Shown: positions 15,816-24,138 of the stretch, piece after piece
Layout of the letters: every line of letters begins with the position of its first letter
Position numbering within the stretch: the first letter of the stretch is position 1
Origin: Alistipes sp.
GTDB lineage: Bacteria > Bacteroidota > Bacteroidia > Bacteroidales > Rikenellaceae
DNA length: 29,805 nt
Direction: 5' to 3'
Assembly: GCA_019422485.1 (NCBI GenBank)
Contig: JAHZDG010000014.1
Location: forward strand, 29,787-59,591
The notes under the pieces: generated by a model
Databases searched by the model: none
The model's input: only the letters and a program-made list of their open reading frames with translations
Told to the model about the DNA's origin: nothing
Position numbers and translations under genes: made by a program

Positions 15816-16793
15816 CTATTTCGAACAATCTACCGTATGCAAAATACGACAATTTTTATCCAACATATACAGTTTCAGTTCTTTGTCTGAAACTGAAACC
15901 ACAGAGAAACCGGTTTCCGAACTGCAGAACTGCGTGCCTTCGATCGGAGAAACCTTCCGACTGAGCGAACCCGAAGTATTGACCACGTAGTCCACTTCAC
16001 TGCCGGCCGGTTTGATGTGCTGGAAGTTATGGATATGGCCGCACACATAGAGGTCTACCCCGTATTTCCGCAACAGAGGATCGAGCCGTTGCTGCATATC
16101 CGTCCGTTCCTGATCGTCTTTCGTAGTCTGAGCATAGACAGGATGGTGACCGATCACCACTTTCCAGGTTTCGGTCGAAGTCTTCAGAGTCGAGTCGATC
16201 CACTGCAACTGCCGTTCGATGCTCTGTTCTGCCACATCGGGATAAGACTCTTCGGCTTCCTGATGATATTTATCGATCAAGGGCGTGGTATCGATGAAAA
16301 CCAGTTTCAGCGAGGCACCGTTATCCAGTTCATACGACTGAGCGTAGTAACGATCCGGCATATTCCAGCGGCGGCTGACCTGATCGTAGTCGAGCACCGC
16401 CTGCGTATTACCCCGGTACTCATGATTCCCCATCACCGGGAACCAATTGATCATCAGCTCGGGATGCGCATAGATCAGCTCGTAATTGGTCATCCACAAC
16501 GGATCGTTCACACTGGCCACGCCTTCGAAATGGTGCACATCCCCGGCTGCCGCCACAAATTCGATATCGGTATTTTCGGCCAGTTCTCCCATCCGTTCGG
16601 CGATGATCTTCTGATCATAATAACCGTTCCGCCCCAAATCGTTGGCAACAATGAAATTGAATTTGTCATCCAACAGCGAATCGAGTTGTTCATAAGACAC
16701 CTGCTGCACAGACTGCGTCTCCGTCTGCAGGCAGCTGCTCAAAGCTCCCGCACAAAACAGCGTAACGAAAGTGATTGTTGTTATTCGGTTCAT
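15816..16793 (-). CDS. Lipoprotein metallophosphoesterase, purple acid phosphatase-like
   Basis: A 325-residue two-metal phosphatase anchored by a lipobox (LSSC, Cys21). The metal-site motifs of the ACP5/TRAP family are present in order: ND at 51-52, GDVHHFEGV at 84-92, GNHEY at 122-126, GHHPVY at 215-220 and GHIHN at 252-256. At the position of the tyrosine that colours purple acid phosphatases (Asp+3) there is His88, so the metal pair may differ. The gene follows a TonB-dependent receptor by 25 bp and ends at a strong terminator. This suggests phosphate release from an outside substrate that the receptor imports. Substrate unknown; it could also act on a phosphodiester. Confidence 0.85.
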   Translation of the reverse strand: MNRITTITFVTLFCAGALSSCLQTETQSVQQVSYEQLDSLLDDKFNFIVANDLGRNGYYDQKIIAERMGELAENTDIEFVAAAGDVHHFEGVASVNDPLWMTNYELIYAHPELMINWFPVMGNHEYRGNTQAVLDYDQVSRRWNMPDRYYAQSYELDNGASLKLVFIDTTPLIDKYHQEAEESYPDVAEQSIERQLQWIDSTLKTSTETWKVVIGHHPVYAQTTKDDQERTDMQQRLDPLLRKYGVDLYVCGHIHNFQHIKPAGSEVDYVVNTSGSLSRKVSPIEGTQFCSSETGFSVVSVSDKELKLYMLDKNCRILHTVDCSK

Positions 16794-16818
16794 ATTCTTG
16801 TTTTTAAGTTAAGTCCTG

Positions 16819-19635
16819 TTAGAAGTCCCATTTAACACCCAAGTTAAAGGTTCCCTGATAATATTCCAACTGTGCCATCCGGCTGCGAATCCCCTGGTAG
16901 TAACGCAACGGCTGATTGGTCAGGTTATTGGCTTCGGCAAAGATGCGGAATCCTTTGAAAATGCGGTACGAGGCGTTTGCATCCAGGAAGAGCTGACGGT
17001 CATAGTAACGGTCTTCAAACGGATCGCCTCCCACTTCGTCGAGATAGCCGCCGGTGCAGTTGAGCGAGATGCGAGCCGAAAAGCGGCTGTTTTCCCAGGC
17101 CAACGAAGCATTGAACATGTGAGGAGCCGTACCGGGCAATTCCACATCGGTGCGTTCTTCCCCGTCTTCGTTGTAAACGCCGTGGGTCTTGGAGTAAGTG
17201 TACGTATAGTTGAGCATGAGGCTGAAATTGCGCAGGAATTTCGACTGGAAGAAATCGAACTTACGCTGCAAGGCGACTTCGACCCCGAACATATCCACGT
17301 TATCCCCATTGAGCGGACGGACCATTTCCCACTGTTCGCCCTGGGGAACGGGATTGGGCAGATCCGGGAAATCAGCCGCAAACTTGTCGGTCGTGTAGCT
17401 GGCATCCAAATAGTTGTAGATAAAGTTATTCAGGTTCTTATAGAAAACCCCGGCCGAAAGGATCCCCACCGACTTGAAGTAGTACTCACCGATCAGGTCG
17501 AGATTGTAAGAGTAGGTGGCTTTCAGGTTCGGATTCCCGGCTTGAATTTCCCGGTCTTCGGCCTTCACATCCGCAAACGGAACCAGGGTATAATAGTTGG
17601 GACGGGCGATGGCCGTTGAGAAGGCGCCGCGCACCACCATCCGATCACTGGCATTCCACATCAACGTCAGGCTGGGCAACACATTGGTGTAATCGTTTTT
17701 CATCTGGTTCATCCCCGTATTTTCATAATCGTCGTTGAGCGAGTAAGCCCCTTTATAATCGACGCGGGTATGTTCGACACGAGCCCCGGCGATAAACATC
17801 AGGTCCGTCGTAATGTTCTGGTCCCAACGCAAATACCCGGCATAGATCTGTTCATTGGCTTTGTAGTTGCTGACCAGGTATTCCGAGGGATCGTCTTCGG
17901 CTTCAAACAACGAGGGGTTGTAAATATCCACATTTCCCAACCAGCTGTTCGAGACAAAAGTCCCCGGTACATACTGCGCTCCCTGAATCAGCGCTTTGTT
18001 GTAGGTCACCGTCCCCATGCCGCTCAAATTCGGCATGTCGGACAGGGGCGTATATTCATAAAAGTTATTGTTCCGTTCTTTGCTCTTGATGCGGGCGCGC
18101 ACCCCGAAATGCAAACGGCCTTTCTGACCTGCAATCGCTGTCAGCGGCACACGAGCATTGATTTTAGCAGCATATTCGTCTTCGTCGGTATAGTCGTGCT
18201 GTTCGGTCAGTTTGTCGAAAACAAATGCGTCGGGATTCTGAGCCAGAGCCGAGATATAGGGTTTATAAGTATTCGACAAATTCTGCGACATCGCCACCCC
18301 TTCCTGCACATATTCGATGTAACGTTCATGCGGACGGTCTTCGCTGGCTTTCGCATAACTGAAGTTCCAGTCCAGGTCGAATTTCGGAGAGATCAGGTGA
18401 GTCCCCGTCACAGCATAACTTTGCACACGCTGGTCTTCCAGACGACGGTTTTTGTTGCGGTTATTGTCAATCCCCCCTTTCGTTTCACGCGAAATGGTCC
18501 CGGTGTAACCCGTAATGGATTCGTCATCACCATATACCGGTTCGATATCCTGATAGGTCGTCCGATAACGATTCTCGCGGTCATCCCGCCAGTTATACAT
18601 AGCATCCACCGCAATGGTGTTGTTGTCATTGATCTTCCAGTCCGTATTGAGACCGATACTGCGACGGATGCGCTGCACATCATATTTGCGCACATCCATC
18701 TCTTCGAGATAGACATTCCCGGCATCGTCCTGTCCCCATACGCCTTCGATATTGTCCGAGCCGTAATCCTTGTTCATATACGAAGCCGACAGTACGACCC
18801 CGACCCGTTCTTTGGCGAAACGGTTCGAGTAAACGAGCGAACCGGCCCCGGTAGCTCCTTCCCGGATGGGATTATAACCGCCATACGTCGTTAACGAAAC
18901 CCGCTGGCGACCCGATGCCGCACGCGTAACCAGATCGACCGAACCCCCGATCGCATCCCCATCCATATCGGGAGTCAGGGTTTTGTTCACCTGAATGGTC
19001 TGAATCATATCCGAAGGGATCAGGTCCATCTGCACCTTCCGGTTGTCGCCTTCCGCCGACGGAATGCGGTTCCCGTTCAGGGTCACCGAGTTAAGTTCGG
19101 AGGCCAGACCGCGCACGATGATATTACGCGCTTCGCCCTGGTCGTTCTGCATGGTGATCCCCGGCACACGTTTCAGGGCATCCCCGATGTTGGCATCCGG
19201 GAAACGTCCCACCTGGTCCGCCGAAATCACATTTGTAATATTTCGATTGGTTTTCTGCTGGTTGAAGGCTTTGGCCTGTCCGCGGATCATATCGCCCATC
19301 ACCACGATCGTTCCCAGATTTTTGGCATCTTCTTCCATTTCGAAAACCACTTTCATGTTTTCTCCAGTCGTTACGGCCACCGCTTTGGAGGTAGGATAGT
19401 ACCCCAAATAGGAAACCCCGATCTGATACTCTCCGGCCGGTACGTTCAGGAATTCGAAATACCCGTTTTTGTCCGATACAGTGTAACGATTCAGCTTGTC
19501 GAGAGTCAGCAAAGCCCCCGGGAGCGTACGCCCCGAGCTTTTTTCCACGACCGATCCGGAAATCAGTCCCCCGTCCTGGGCCATCAAGCCCGAGACGCTT
19601 AACAAAAGAGAAAGTAAAAGTAAAATTTTTCTCAT
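16819..19635 (-). CDS. TonB-dependent outer-membrane receptor with carboxypeptidase-regulatory-like domain
   Basis: From ATG 19635 the product has 938 residues (a GTG six bases earlier is less likely). Signal peptide about 1-20 ending LMAQ; CarboxypepD_reg-like domain about 25-105 (ISGSVVEKSSGRTLPGALL); plug about 115-235 (FPDANIGDALKRVPGI, IIVRGL); then the beta-barrel ending in the outer-membrane signature GVKWDF. The plug and barrel resemble the Caulobacter-type receptor group rather than SusC, and no SusD gene is nearby. It is followed by a lipoprotein phosphatase, which points to import of a phosphorylated or phosphate-bearing compound. A consensus -7 element lies about 45 bp upstream. 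Confidence 0.93.
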   Translation of the reverse strand: MRKILLLLSLLLSVSGLMAQDGGLISGSVVEKSSGRTLPGALLTLDKLNRYTVSDKNGYFEFLNVPAGEYQIGVSYLGYYPTSKAVAVTTGENMKVVFEMEEDAKNLGTIVVMGDMIRGQAKAFNQQKTNRNITNVISADQVGRFPDANIGDALKRVPGITMQNDQGEARNIIVRGLASELNSVTLNGNRIPSAEGDNRKVQMDLIPSDMIQTIQVNKTLTPDMDGDAIGGSVDLVTRAASGRQRVSLTTYGGYNPIREGATGAGSLVYSNRFAKERVGVVLSASYMNKDYGSDNIEGVWGQDDAGNVYLEEMDVRKYDVQRIRRSIGLNTDWKINDNNTIAVDAMYNWRDDRENRYRTTYQDIEPVYGDDESITGYTGTISRETKGGIDNNRNKNRRLEDQRVQSYAVTGTHLISPKFDLDWNFSYAKASEDRPHERYIEYVQEGVAMSQNLSNTYKPYISALAQNPDAFVFDKLTEQHDYTDEDEYAAKINARVPLTAIAGQKGRLHFGVRARIKSKERNNNFYEYTPLSDMPNLSGMGTVTYNKALIQGAQYVPGTFVSNSWLGNVDIYNPSLFEAEDDPSEYLVSNYKANEQIYAGYLRWDQNITTDLMFIAGARVEHTRVDYKGAYSLNDDYENTGMNQMKNDYTNVLPSLTLMWNASDRMVVRGAFSTAIARPNYYTLVPFADVKAEDREIQAGNPNLKATYSYNLDLIGEYYFKSVGILSAGVFYKNLNNFIYNYLDASYTTDKFAADFPDLPNPVPQGEQWEMVRPLNGDNVDMFGVEVALQRKFDFFQSKFLRNFSLMLNYTYTYSKTHGVYNEDGEERTDVELPGTAPHMFNASLAWENSRFSARISLNCTGGYLDEVGGDPFEDRYYDRQLFLDANASYRIFKGFRIFAEANNLTNQPLRYYQGIRSRMAQLEYYQGTFNLGVKWDF

Positions 19636-19678
19636 AACCACTTCTTCTGATTAATTTTCAACTTCTCAAATTCAGCGG

Positions 19679-19712
19679 CAAATGTATTTCCCTTGTGTTA
19701 TCTGACTGAAAA
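19679..19712 (-). promoter_or_regulatory. Promoter of the TonB receptor operon
   Basis: On the minus strand TACATTTG (19686-19679) matches TAnnTTTG. Upstream, TTTTC (19712-19708) is a weak -33 element with a spacing of about 21 bases. The predicted start is about 35 bases before ATG 19635. The rest of the 19636-19991 gap shows only the ispH terminator; an AT-rich stretch at 19880-19915 has no recognisable element. Confidence 0.6.
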
Positions 19713-19791
19713 GTCTATATAAAGAAACTGTTAAAATCCAGCTTGTCCTGCCCGATTCTCCGCCACTCAAATCACTAAGAAAGAGGATATA

Positions 19792-19829
19792 ACAAAAACG
19801 TCTCGTTGTTCGACCGACAACGAGACGTT
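19792..19829 (-). terminator. Intrinsic terminator of ispH
   Basis: A 13-bp perfect stem (19797-19809 with 19817-19829, core CGTCTCGTTGT) with a 7-base loop, followed on the minus strand by TTTTGTTATA. The plus strand has CTCTTTTTT after it, so it may work both ways. It lies 160 bp after ispH. Confidence 0.8.
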
Positions 19830-19991
19830 CTCTTTTTTCATTCCGGAGACGACACCTTAAAAGAGTCTATCCCTCTATGTATGTCCTAGTATACGAAATA
19901 TTATACCTTTAAATAAGCCCCCTCGACATCGCGCATCCAGCGTTTCGCGACAGCTTACTCTGTGCCAAACGCATCGGCTTCCCGTCACTAT

Positions 19992-20855
19992 CTACCGAGT
20001 CATCTCTTCGATGCGGGTCGCCACTCGCTGCATCAACCATTTCGGCGTCGAAGTAGCCCCGCAAATCCCGACCGAGCCGCAATTCTCAAACCAAACGGGA
20101 TCCAGCTCCTGTTCGTCTTCGATATTATAGCTGCGAGGATTGGCCTCCAAACAGCTGCGATAGAGCACCTTCCCGTTCGAGCTCTTCTTCCCTGACACAA
20201 AAACGACCACATCGAATCGGGTGGCAAACGTTTTCAAATGAGGGTTGCGGTTGGAGACCTGCCGGCAAATGGTGTCATGTACCGTCACCTGAGCCGGATC
20301 GGCCGCCCGAGCCAAAATCGCCTGTTTGACGGTCTCGAACAAAGCGAGGCTCTGCGTCGTTTGCGACAAAAGATAGATCGGCCGAGCAAAATCGACGGCC
20401 TCGAGATCGTCAAGACTTTCGACCACCAAGGCATCGGAATTGACCTGTCCGGTCAATCCCACCACTTCGGCATGACCCCGTTTCCCCAAAATCACCACCT
20501 GACCGCCACAGGCTTTCATCTGCTGATGCGCCTTGACTACCAGACGTTGTAATTTGGCCACCACCGGGCAGGTCGCATCGATAACCCGGATTCCGTGTTC
20601 CTCCGCCATGCGATAGGTCGAAGGCGGTTCACCATGCGCCCGAATCAATACCGTACAACCCTTCAGTTCCGGGAGACGGGCATGCGAAATCGTCTCGAGG
20701 CCCAACTCTTCCAGCCGCTGCACCTCCACCCGGTTGTGCACAATATCTCCCAGCGAATAGACCTTTTCTCCCGCCTGGAGCGACTCTTCGGCCTTGGTGA
20801 TGGCCTTCACCACCCCGAAACAAAATCCTGACTGATCGTCAATCTCGATATACAT
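19992..20855 (-). CDS. ispH: 4-hydroxy-3-methylbut-2-enyl diphosphate reductase
   Basis: Last enzyme of the non-mevalonate isoprenoid pathway; an Fe-S protein giving IPP and DMAPP. The 287-residue product starts MYIEIDDQSGFCFGV. The three cluster cysteines are C12, C96 (DATCP) and C197 (HDTIC). Active-site H40, H74, H128, E130 and T166/T167 (SQTTQ) are present, as is the KKSSNG segment. A GTG just upstream (20858) would add one residue; ATG 20855 is preferred. It lies 165 bp behind cmk on the same strand; the cmk-ispH neighbourhood is common. Three 11-bp tandem repeats occur in that gap. Confidence 0.96.
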   Translation of the reverse strand: MYIEIDDQSGFCFGVVKAITKAEESLQAGEKVYSLGDIVHNRVEVQRLEELGLETISHARLPELKGCTVLIRAHGEPPSTYRMAEEHGIRVIDATCPVVAKLQRLVVKAHQQMKACGGQVVILGKRGHAEVVGLTGQVNSDALVVESLDDLEAVDFARPIYLLSQTTQSLALFETVKQAILARAADPAQVTVHDTICRQVSNRNPHLKTFATRFDVVVFVSGKKSSNGKVLYRSCLEANPRSYNIEDEQELDPVWFENCGSVGICGATSTPKWLMQRVATRIEEMTR

Positions 20856-20917
20856 CACGTTTGGATTTTTATGGATTCGATACCTTTACACGGCTATTGT
20901 GGAGGCGCTGTTACACC

Positions 20918-20950
20918 GTCGGATCAGAATCGGATCAGAGTCGGACCAGA
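20918..20950. repeat. Three tandem 11-bp repeats upstream of ispH
   Basis: Units at 20918-20928, 20929-20939 and 20940-20950 read (G/A)TCGGATCAGA, the third with T-to-C at position 6 of the core. The period is one DNA helical turn. The array lies 63 bp before the ispH ATG in the gap behind cmk, outside any supported gene. Confidence 0.85.
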
Positions 20951-21020
20951 TCCGTCTGCGGCGACCTGCTCCATCTTCGGCTCCCACAGTCACCTTACAA
21001 CCACCGGCCTGCAAAAGTCT

Positions 21021-21719
21021 TTAACGGCAAAGCTCGTCGATAACACCCATCACCCAATCCATCTGCTGAGCCACACTCATGTGACTGTTATCCAGCACAC
21101 GGGCATCCGGGGCCTGACGCAACGGACTGATTGCCCGGTGTTCATCGGCATAGTCACGTTCCCGCAGATTGACAGCAATCTCTTCGAGGGAAGAGGTTTG
21201 TCCTTTGGCCTGCAACTCGGCATAACGCCGTTGCGCCCGCACGGCCGGATCGGCCGTCATAAAGATTTTCAGCTCGGCCTTCGGGAAGACCACCGTACCG
21301 ATATCCCGACCATCCATCACCACGCCTTTCTGTTCGCCCATATGTTGTTGCATATCGACCAACTTTTCGCGAACGGCCCCGATCTGACTGACCCGGCTGA
21401 CATACTCACTCACTTCGAGGCTACGGATCTGACGTTCGACATTTTCGCCATTGAGCATCACGTCACTGGCCCCGCGTTCCGGGTTTAATGCAAAGGAGAT
21501 GTTCACTTCCGGCAGCAAGGCCACCAGAGCCGATTCATCCACCTGTCCGTCATGCAGGGCTCCGCGGCGCAATCCATAGAGTGTCACGGCCCGATACATG
21601 GCACCGGTATCAATAAAAATATACCCGAGACGGGCAGCAATTTCGCGGGCAAAGGTACTTTTGCCGCAAGCCGAATAGCCATCGATGGCGATAATGATTT
21701 TCTTAGGCTGGCAAGACAT
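21021..21719 (-). CDS. cmk: Cytidylate kinase
   Basis: Phosphorylates CMP and dCMP for nucleic acid and lipid synthesis. The 232-residue protein has the P-loop in IDGYSACGKST (about 12-22), FIDTGAMYRAVTLYG for nucleotide binding, the MDGRDIGTVVFP segment that binds CMP, and the lid with RYAELQ and LRERDYADEHR. Length and motifs match the short Cmk type. Its ATG at 21719 lies inside the last codons of the LysE-family gene (17-base overlap), so the two are probably translated together. Confidence 0.96.
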   Translation of the reverse strand: MSCQPKKIIIAIDGYSACGKSTFAREIAARLGYIFIDTGAMYRAVTLYGLRRGALHDGQVDESALVALLPEVNISFALNPERGASDVMLNGENVERQIRSLEVSEYVSRVSQIGAVREKLVDMQQHMGEQKGVVMDGRDIGTVVFPKAELKIFMTADPAVRAQRRYAELQAKGQTSSLEEIAVNLRERDYADEHRAISPLRQAPDARVLDNSHMSVAQQMDWVMGVIDELCR

Positions 21720-22356
21720 GAATAACAGGGTATTGAATAAAGATGGAAAGAATGGCCGTTGCGCCCAGCAGGACGATCAAGGCACCCGAGATTCGGTTGA
21801 TCCACAGCAGGTGGCGCGGCCGGATTTTATGCCGGAACAGGCTGATCACGGAAGAGAGCAGGAACCACCAGAACGAAGCCCCGCAGAAAACGCCCAGAAT
21901 CATCAGCGTTCCTTGTCCCAACGGAAGGCCGGCAGAGCTCACCCCAACGGCCGCGAACAGCGCCACAAAAATGAGGATAAAGGCCGGATTCGCCAAGGTC
22001 ACAAAAAACAGCGAGAGGAAATCGCTCCACAAGCTTCCTTTTCCGGCCCGGTTCCGACGAATCTGCACCACAGGATTTTTCAGGAAAATCACCATACCGA
22101 CCATAATGACGGTAATTCCTCCGACTGCCTTGACAATCACCATGTTGTTTTCCACAAAACTCATCACGACCGACAGCGAAAAAAAGGCCGCCGTCGCAAA
22201 GATCGAATCCGCCAAAGCCACCCCCAACCCCGAAACAAAGCCTGAACGTCGACTATTACACAGGGTGCGCTGAATACACATCACCCCAACAGGGCCCAGA
22301 GGGATCGAGGCCACGAATCCAATCAGAATACCTTTGATGAGATAGAAAAAACCCAT
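21703..22356 (-). CDS. LysE-family amino-acid exporter
   Basis: A 217-residue inner-membrane protein with about six hydrophobic helices. It opens with FYLIKGILIGFVASIPLGPVG, the LysE/RhtB signature (PGP-like turn), followed by GLGVALADSIFA. Family members export amino acids or related small compounds; the substrate cannot be told. Start: ATG 22356 gives the family N-terminus, while a TTG at 22404 would add 16 residues covering the promoter. The end overlaps cmk. A -7 element TACTTTTG (22400-22393) lies upstream, back to back with that of lnt. Confidence 0.85.
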   Translation of the reverse strand: MGFFYLIKGILIGFVASIPLGPVGVMCIQRTLCNSRRSGFVSGLGVALADSIFATAAFFSLSVVMSFVENNMVIVKAVGGITVIMVGMVIFLKNPVVQIRRNRAGKGSLWSDFLSLFFVTLANPAFILIFVALFAAVGVSSAGLPLGQGTLMILGVFCGASFWWFLLSSVISLFRHKIRPRHLLWINRISGALIVLLGATAILSIFIQYPVIHVLPA

Positions 22357-22392
22357 GGGAACGAACGACCGGTTTAAATAAGTTGTATGGGG

Positions 22393-22420
22393 CAAAAGTA
22401 ACAATTATAATTTATCTTTG
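22393..22420. promoter_or_regulatory. Divergent promoters of the lysE-type gene and lnt
   Basis: TACTTTTG on the minus strand (22400-22393) and TATCTTTG on the plus strand (22413-22420) both match TAnnTTTG and are 12 bp apart. Each -33 region would fall on the other's -7 element. The plus-strand transcript would begin near 22427, about 15 bases before the lnt ATG. Confidence 0.6.
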
Positions 22421-22441
22421 CGGGAACGAACGCTTCAAATT

Positions 22442-24025
22442 ATGGCAAGACGCATTCTATATGCCCTGTTAAGTACGCTGTTATTGTCGATTCCCTGGTG
22501 GGGAGGTCCCGGCCTAACCTTACTGGTAGCTTTCGTTCCGTTGTTGCTGCTTCAGCAGGAACTGGACGGTCAAATCGGGCCCAAAGGCAAACCTCGGCGA
22601 TTGTGGCCCTATCTGGTGCTGACGTTTTCACTTTGGTGGCTGGCCACAACCTTCTGGGTAGGCTATGCCGCCTGGATCGGTATCGTAGCTGCGGTCATCA
22701 TCGGCACCGCCCTTACTACCGCAGTATGGGTCATCTACCACGCGGCCTGGAAACGGGCCAAACGCCCCCTGGCTTACACCCTGTTGGTCAGCGGCTGGAT
22801 CGGTTATGAATACCTGTATACCATCGGCGAGATCTCTTTCCCGTGGCTGACCTTGGGAAACGGTTTCGCCCATAACATCCACTGGATCCAATGGTACGAA
22901 TACACCGGGGTTTTCGGCGGTTCGTTCTGGATTCTGGTCAGCAACTTGCTGATTTTCGAAGCGTTCAAACAACGTAAACGCTGGACCCGCTGGGTGGCAC
23001 CGGCTTTATGGATCGTGCTACCGGCCCTCTTTTCGGGTATTTTGTATCGGCATTACGAAACCCCGAAGCAAACGGTGGGGGTTACGGTTCTCCAGCCCAA
23101 CCTCGACCCTTATCACGAAAAATTTAACCTCAGCGATCGGCAAATCAACGATCTGCTGCTCCGGCTCACGGCCGAAGCGCCTCGCGATATCGATTTTATC
23201 GTAGCCCCGGAAACCGCCCTGCCCGATTACCCACAAGAGGGTATGTGGGCTCTTTCACCGTCGATCCGTTCGCTGCAAAACTATATCCGTACCCACTCTC
23301 CGAGCAGCACCGTGGTGTGCGGAGCTTCCACGTATCGCATCTATCCGTCGAAAGCCGCGGCCACCCCGACAGCCCGCCCGAGCGAGGATGGCAGTTATTG
23401 GTTCGACTACTTCAACAGCGCCCTGAGCATCGACTCCACCGATTCGATCGGTGTTCATCACAAAGCCATTCTGGTGACCGGAGCCGAAAAAATGCCATAT
23501 TACAACCTGCTCAGACACCTCGATTTTCTGATTGTCGAACTGGGAGGCATCTCGGGCCAGCTGGGCGAAGGAACGCCTGGCCAGGTACAGACCACGCCCA
23601 CAGGAGTTCGGTACGGAACGGCCATCTGTTATGAATCGATCTACGGGGCTTATTTCGCACAATTCATCCGTCACGGAGCCCAACTGATGTTCGTCATCAC
23701 CAACGACGGCTGGTGGGGCGACACCCCGGGGTACCGCAACCACTTTGCCTATGCCCGCCTCCGAGCCATCGAAACCCGTCGCAGCATCGTCCGCAGCGCC
23801 AACACCGGCATTTCGGGCTTTATCTCGCCCCGGGGCGAAGTCGGACAAACACTGGGCTGGGATGTCCGCGACACCCTTTCCGGAGAGGCCGCTCTCGAGG
23901 ATTCCATGACTTATTACGTCCGTTACGGGGATCAGATCGCCCGACTTTGTGTATATGTTTTCCTGCTGGGTTTGTTGTACTTCATGGCCTACCGGATCCG
24001 CAAAAAATCACATATCGTCGACTGA
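22442..24025 (+). CDS. lnt: Apolipoprotein N-acyltransferase
   Basis: Adds the third acyl chain to lipoproteins in the inner membrane. The 527-residue protein has several N-terminal membrane helices (about 1-200), a nitrilase-like periplasmic domain and a C-terminal helix (LCVYVFLLGLLYFMAY). The catalytic triad is E257 (APETALP), K341 (VHHKAILV) and C396 (AICYES). The ATG at 22442 (MARRILYAL) is preferred; a TTG at 22418 falls inside the -7 element. Clients in this window include the lipoprotein glycosidase and the lipoprotein phosphatase. folC follows after 113 bp. Confidence 0.95.
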   Translation: MARRILYALLSTLLLSIPWWGGPGLTLLVAFVPLLLLQQELDGQIGPKGKPRRLWPYLVLTFSLWWLATTFWVGYAAWIGIVAAVIIGTALTTAVWVIYHAAWKRAKRPLAYTLLVSGWIGYEYLYTIGEISFPWLTLGNGFAHNIHWIQWYEYTGVFGGSFWILVSNLLIFEAFKQRKRWTRWVAPALWIVLPALFSGILYRHYETPKQTVGVTVLQPNLDPYHEKFNLSDRQINDLLLRLTAEAPRDIDFIVAPETALPDYPQEGMWALSPSIRSLQNYIRTHSPSSTVVCGASTYRIYPSKAAATPTARPSEDGSYWFDYFNSALSIDSTDSIGVHHKAILVTGAEKMPYYNLLRHLDFLIVELGGISGQLGEGTPGQVQTTPTGVRYGTAICYESIYGAYFAQFIRHGAQLMFVITNDGWWGDTPGYRNHFAYARLRAIETRRSIVRSANTGISGFISPRGEVGQTLGWDVRDTLSGEAALEDSMTYYVRYGDQIARLCVYVFLLGLLYFMAYRIRKKSHIVD

Positions 24026-24138
24026 TTCATCCCGTCGAGCACCGCAACCGGGCACCGCTGCATCCGACCTTAAACTGACCGGATGACGGTTTTCCCCCTG
24101 CCGAGCCCAAGCCACGGAAATTTAGCAGCTATCTTATC

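Noticed and set aside
17770..18894. 374-residue open frame opposite the TonB receptor
   Set aside because: Antisense to a receptor with intact motifs; no motif of its own.
20871..21488. 205-residue plus-strand frame across the ispH-cmk gap
   Set aside because: Mostly antisense to cmk; the part in the gap only encodes the 11-bp repeats and has no motif.
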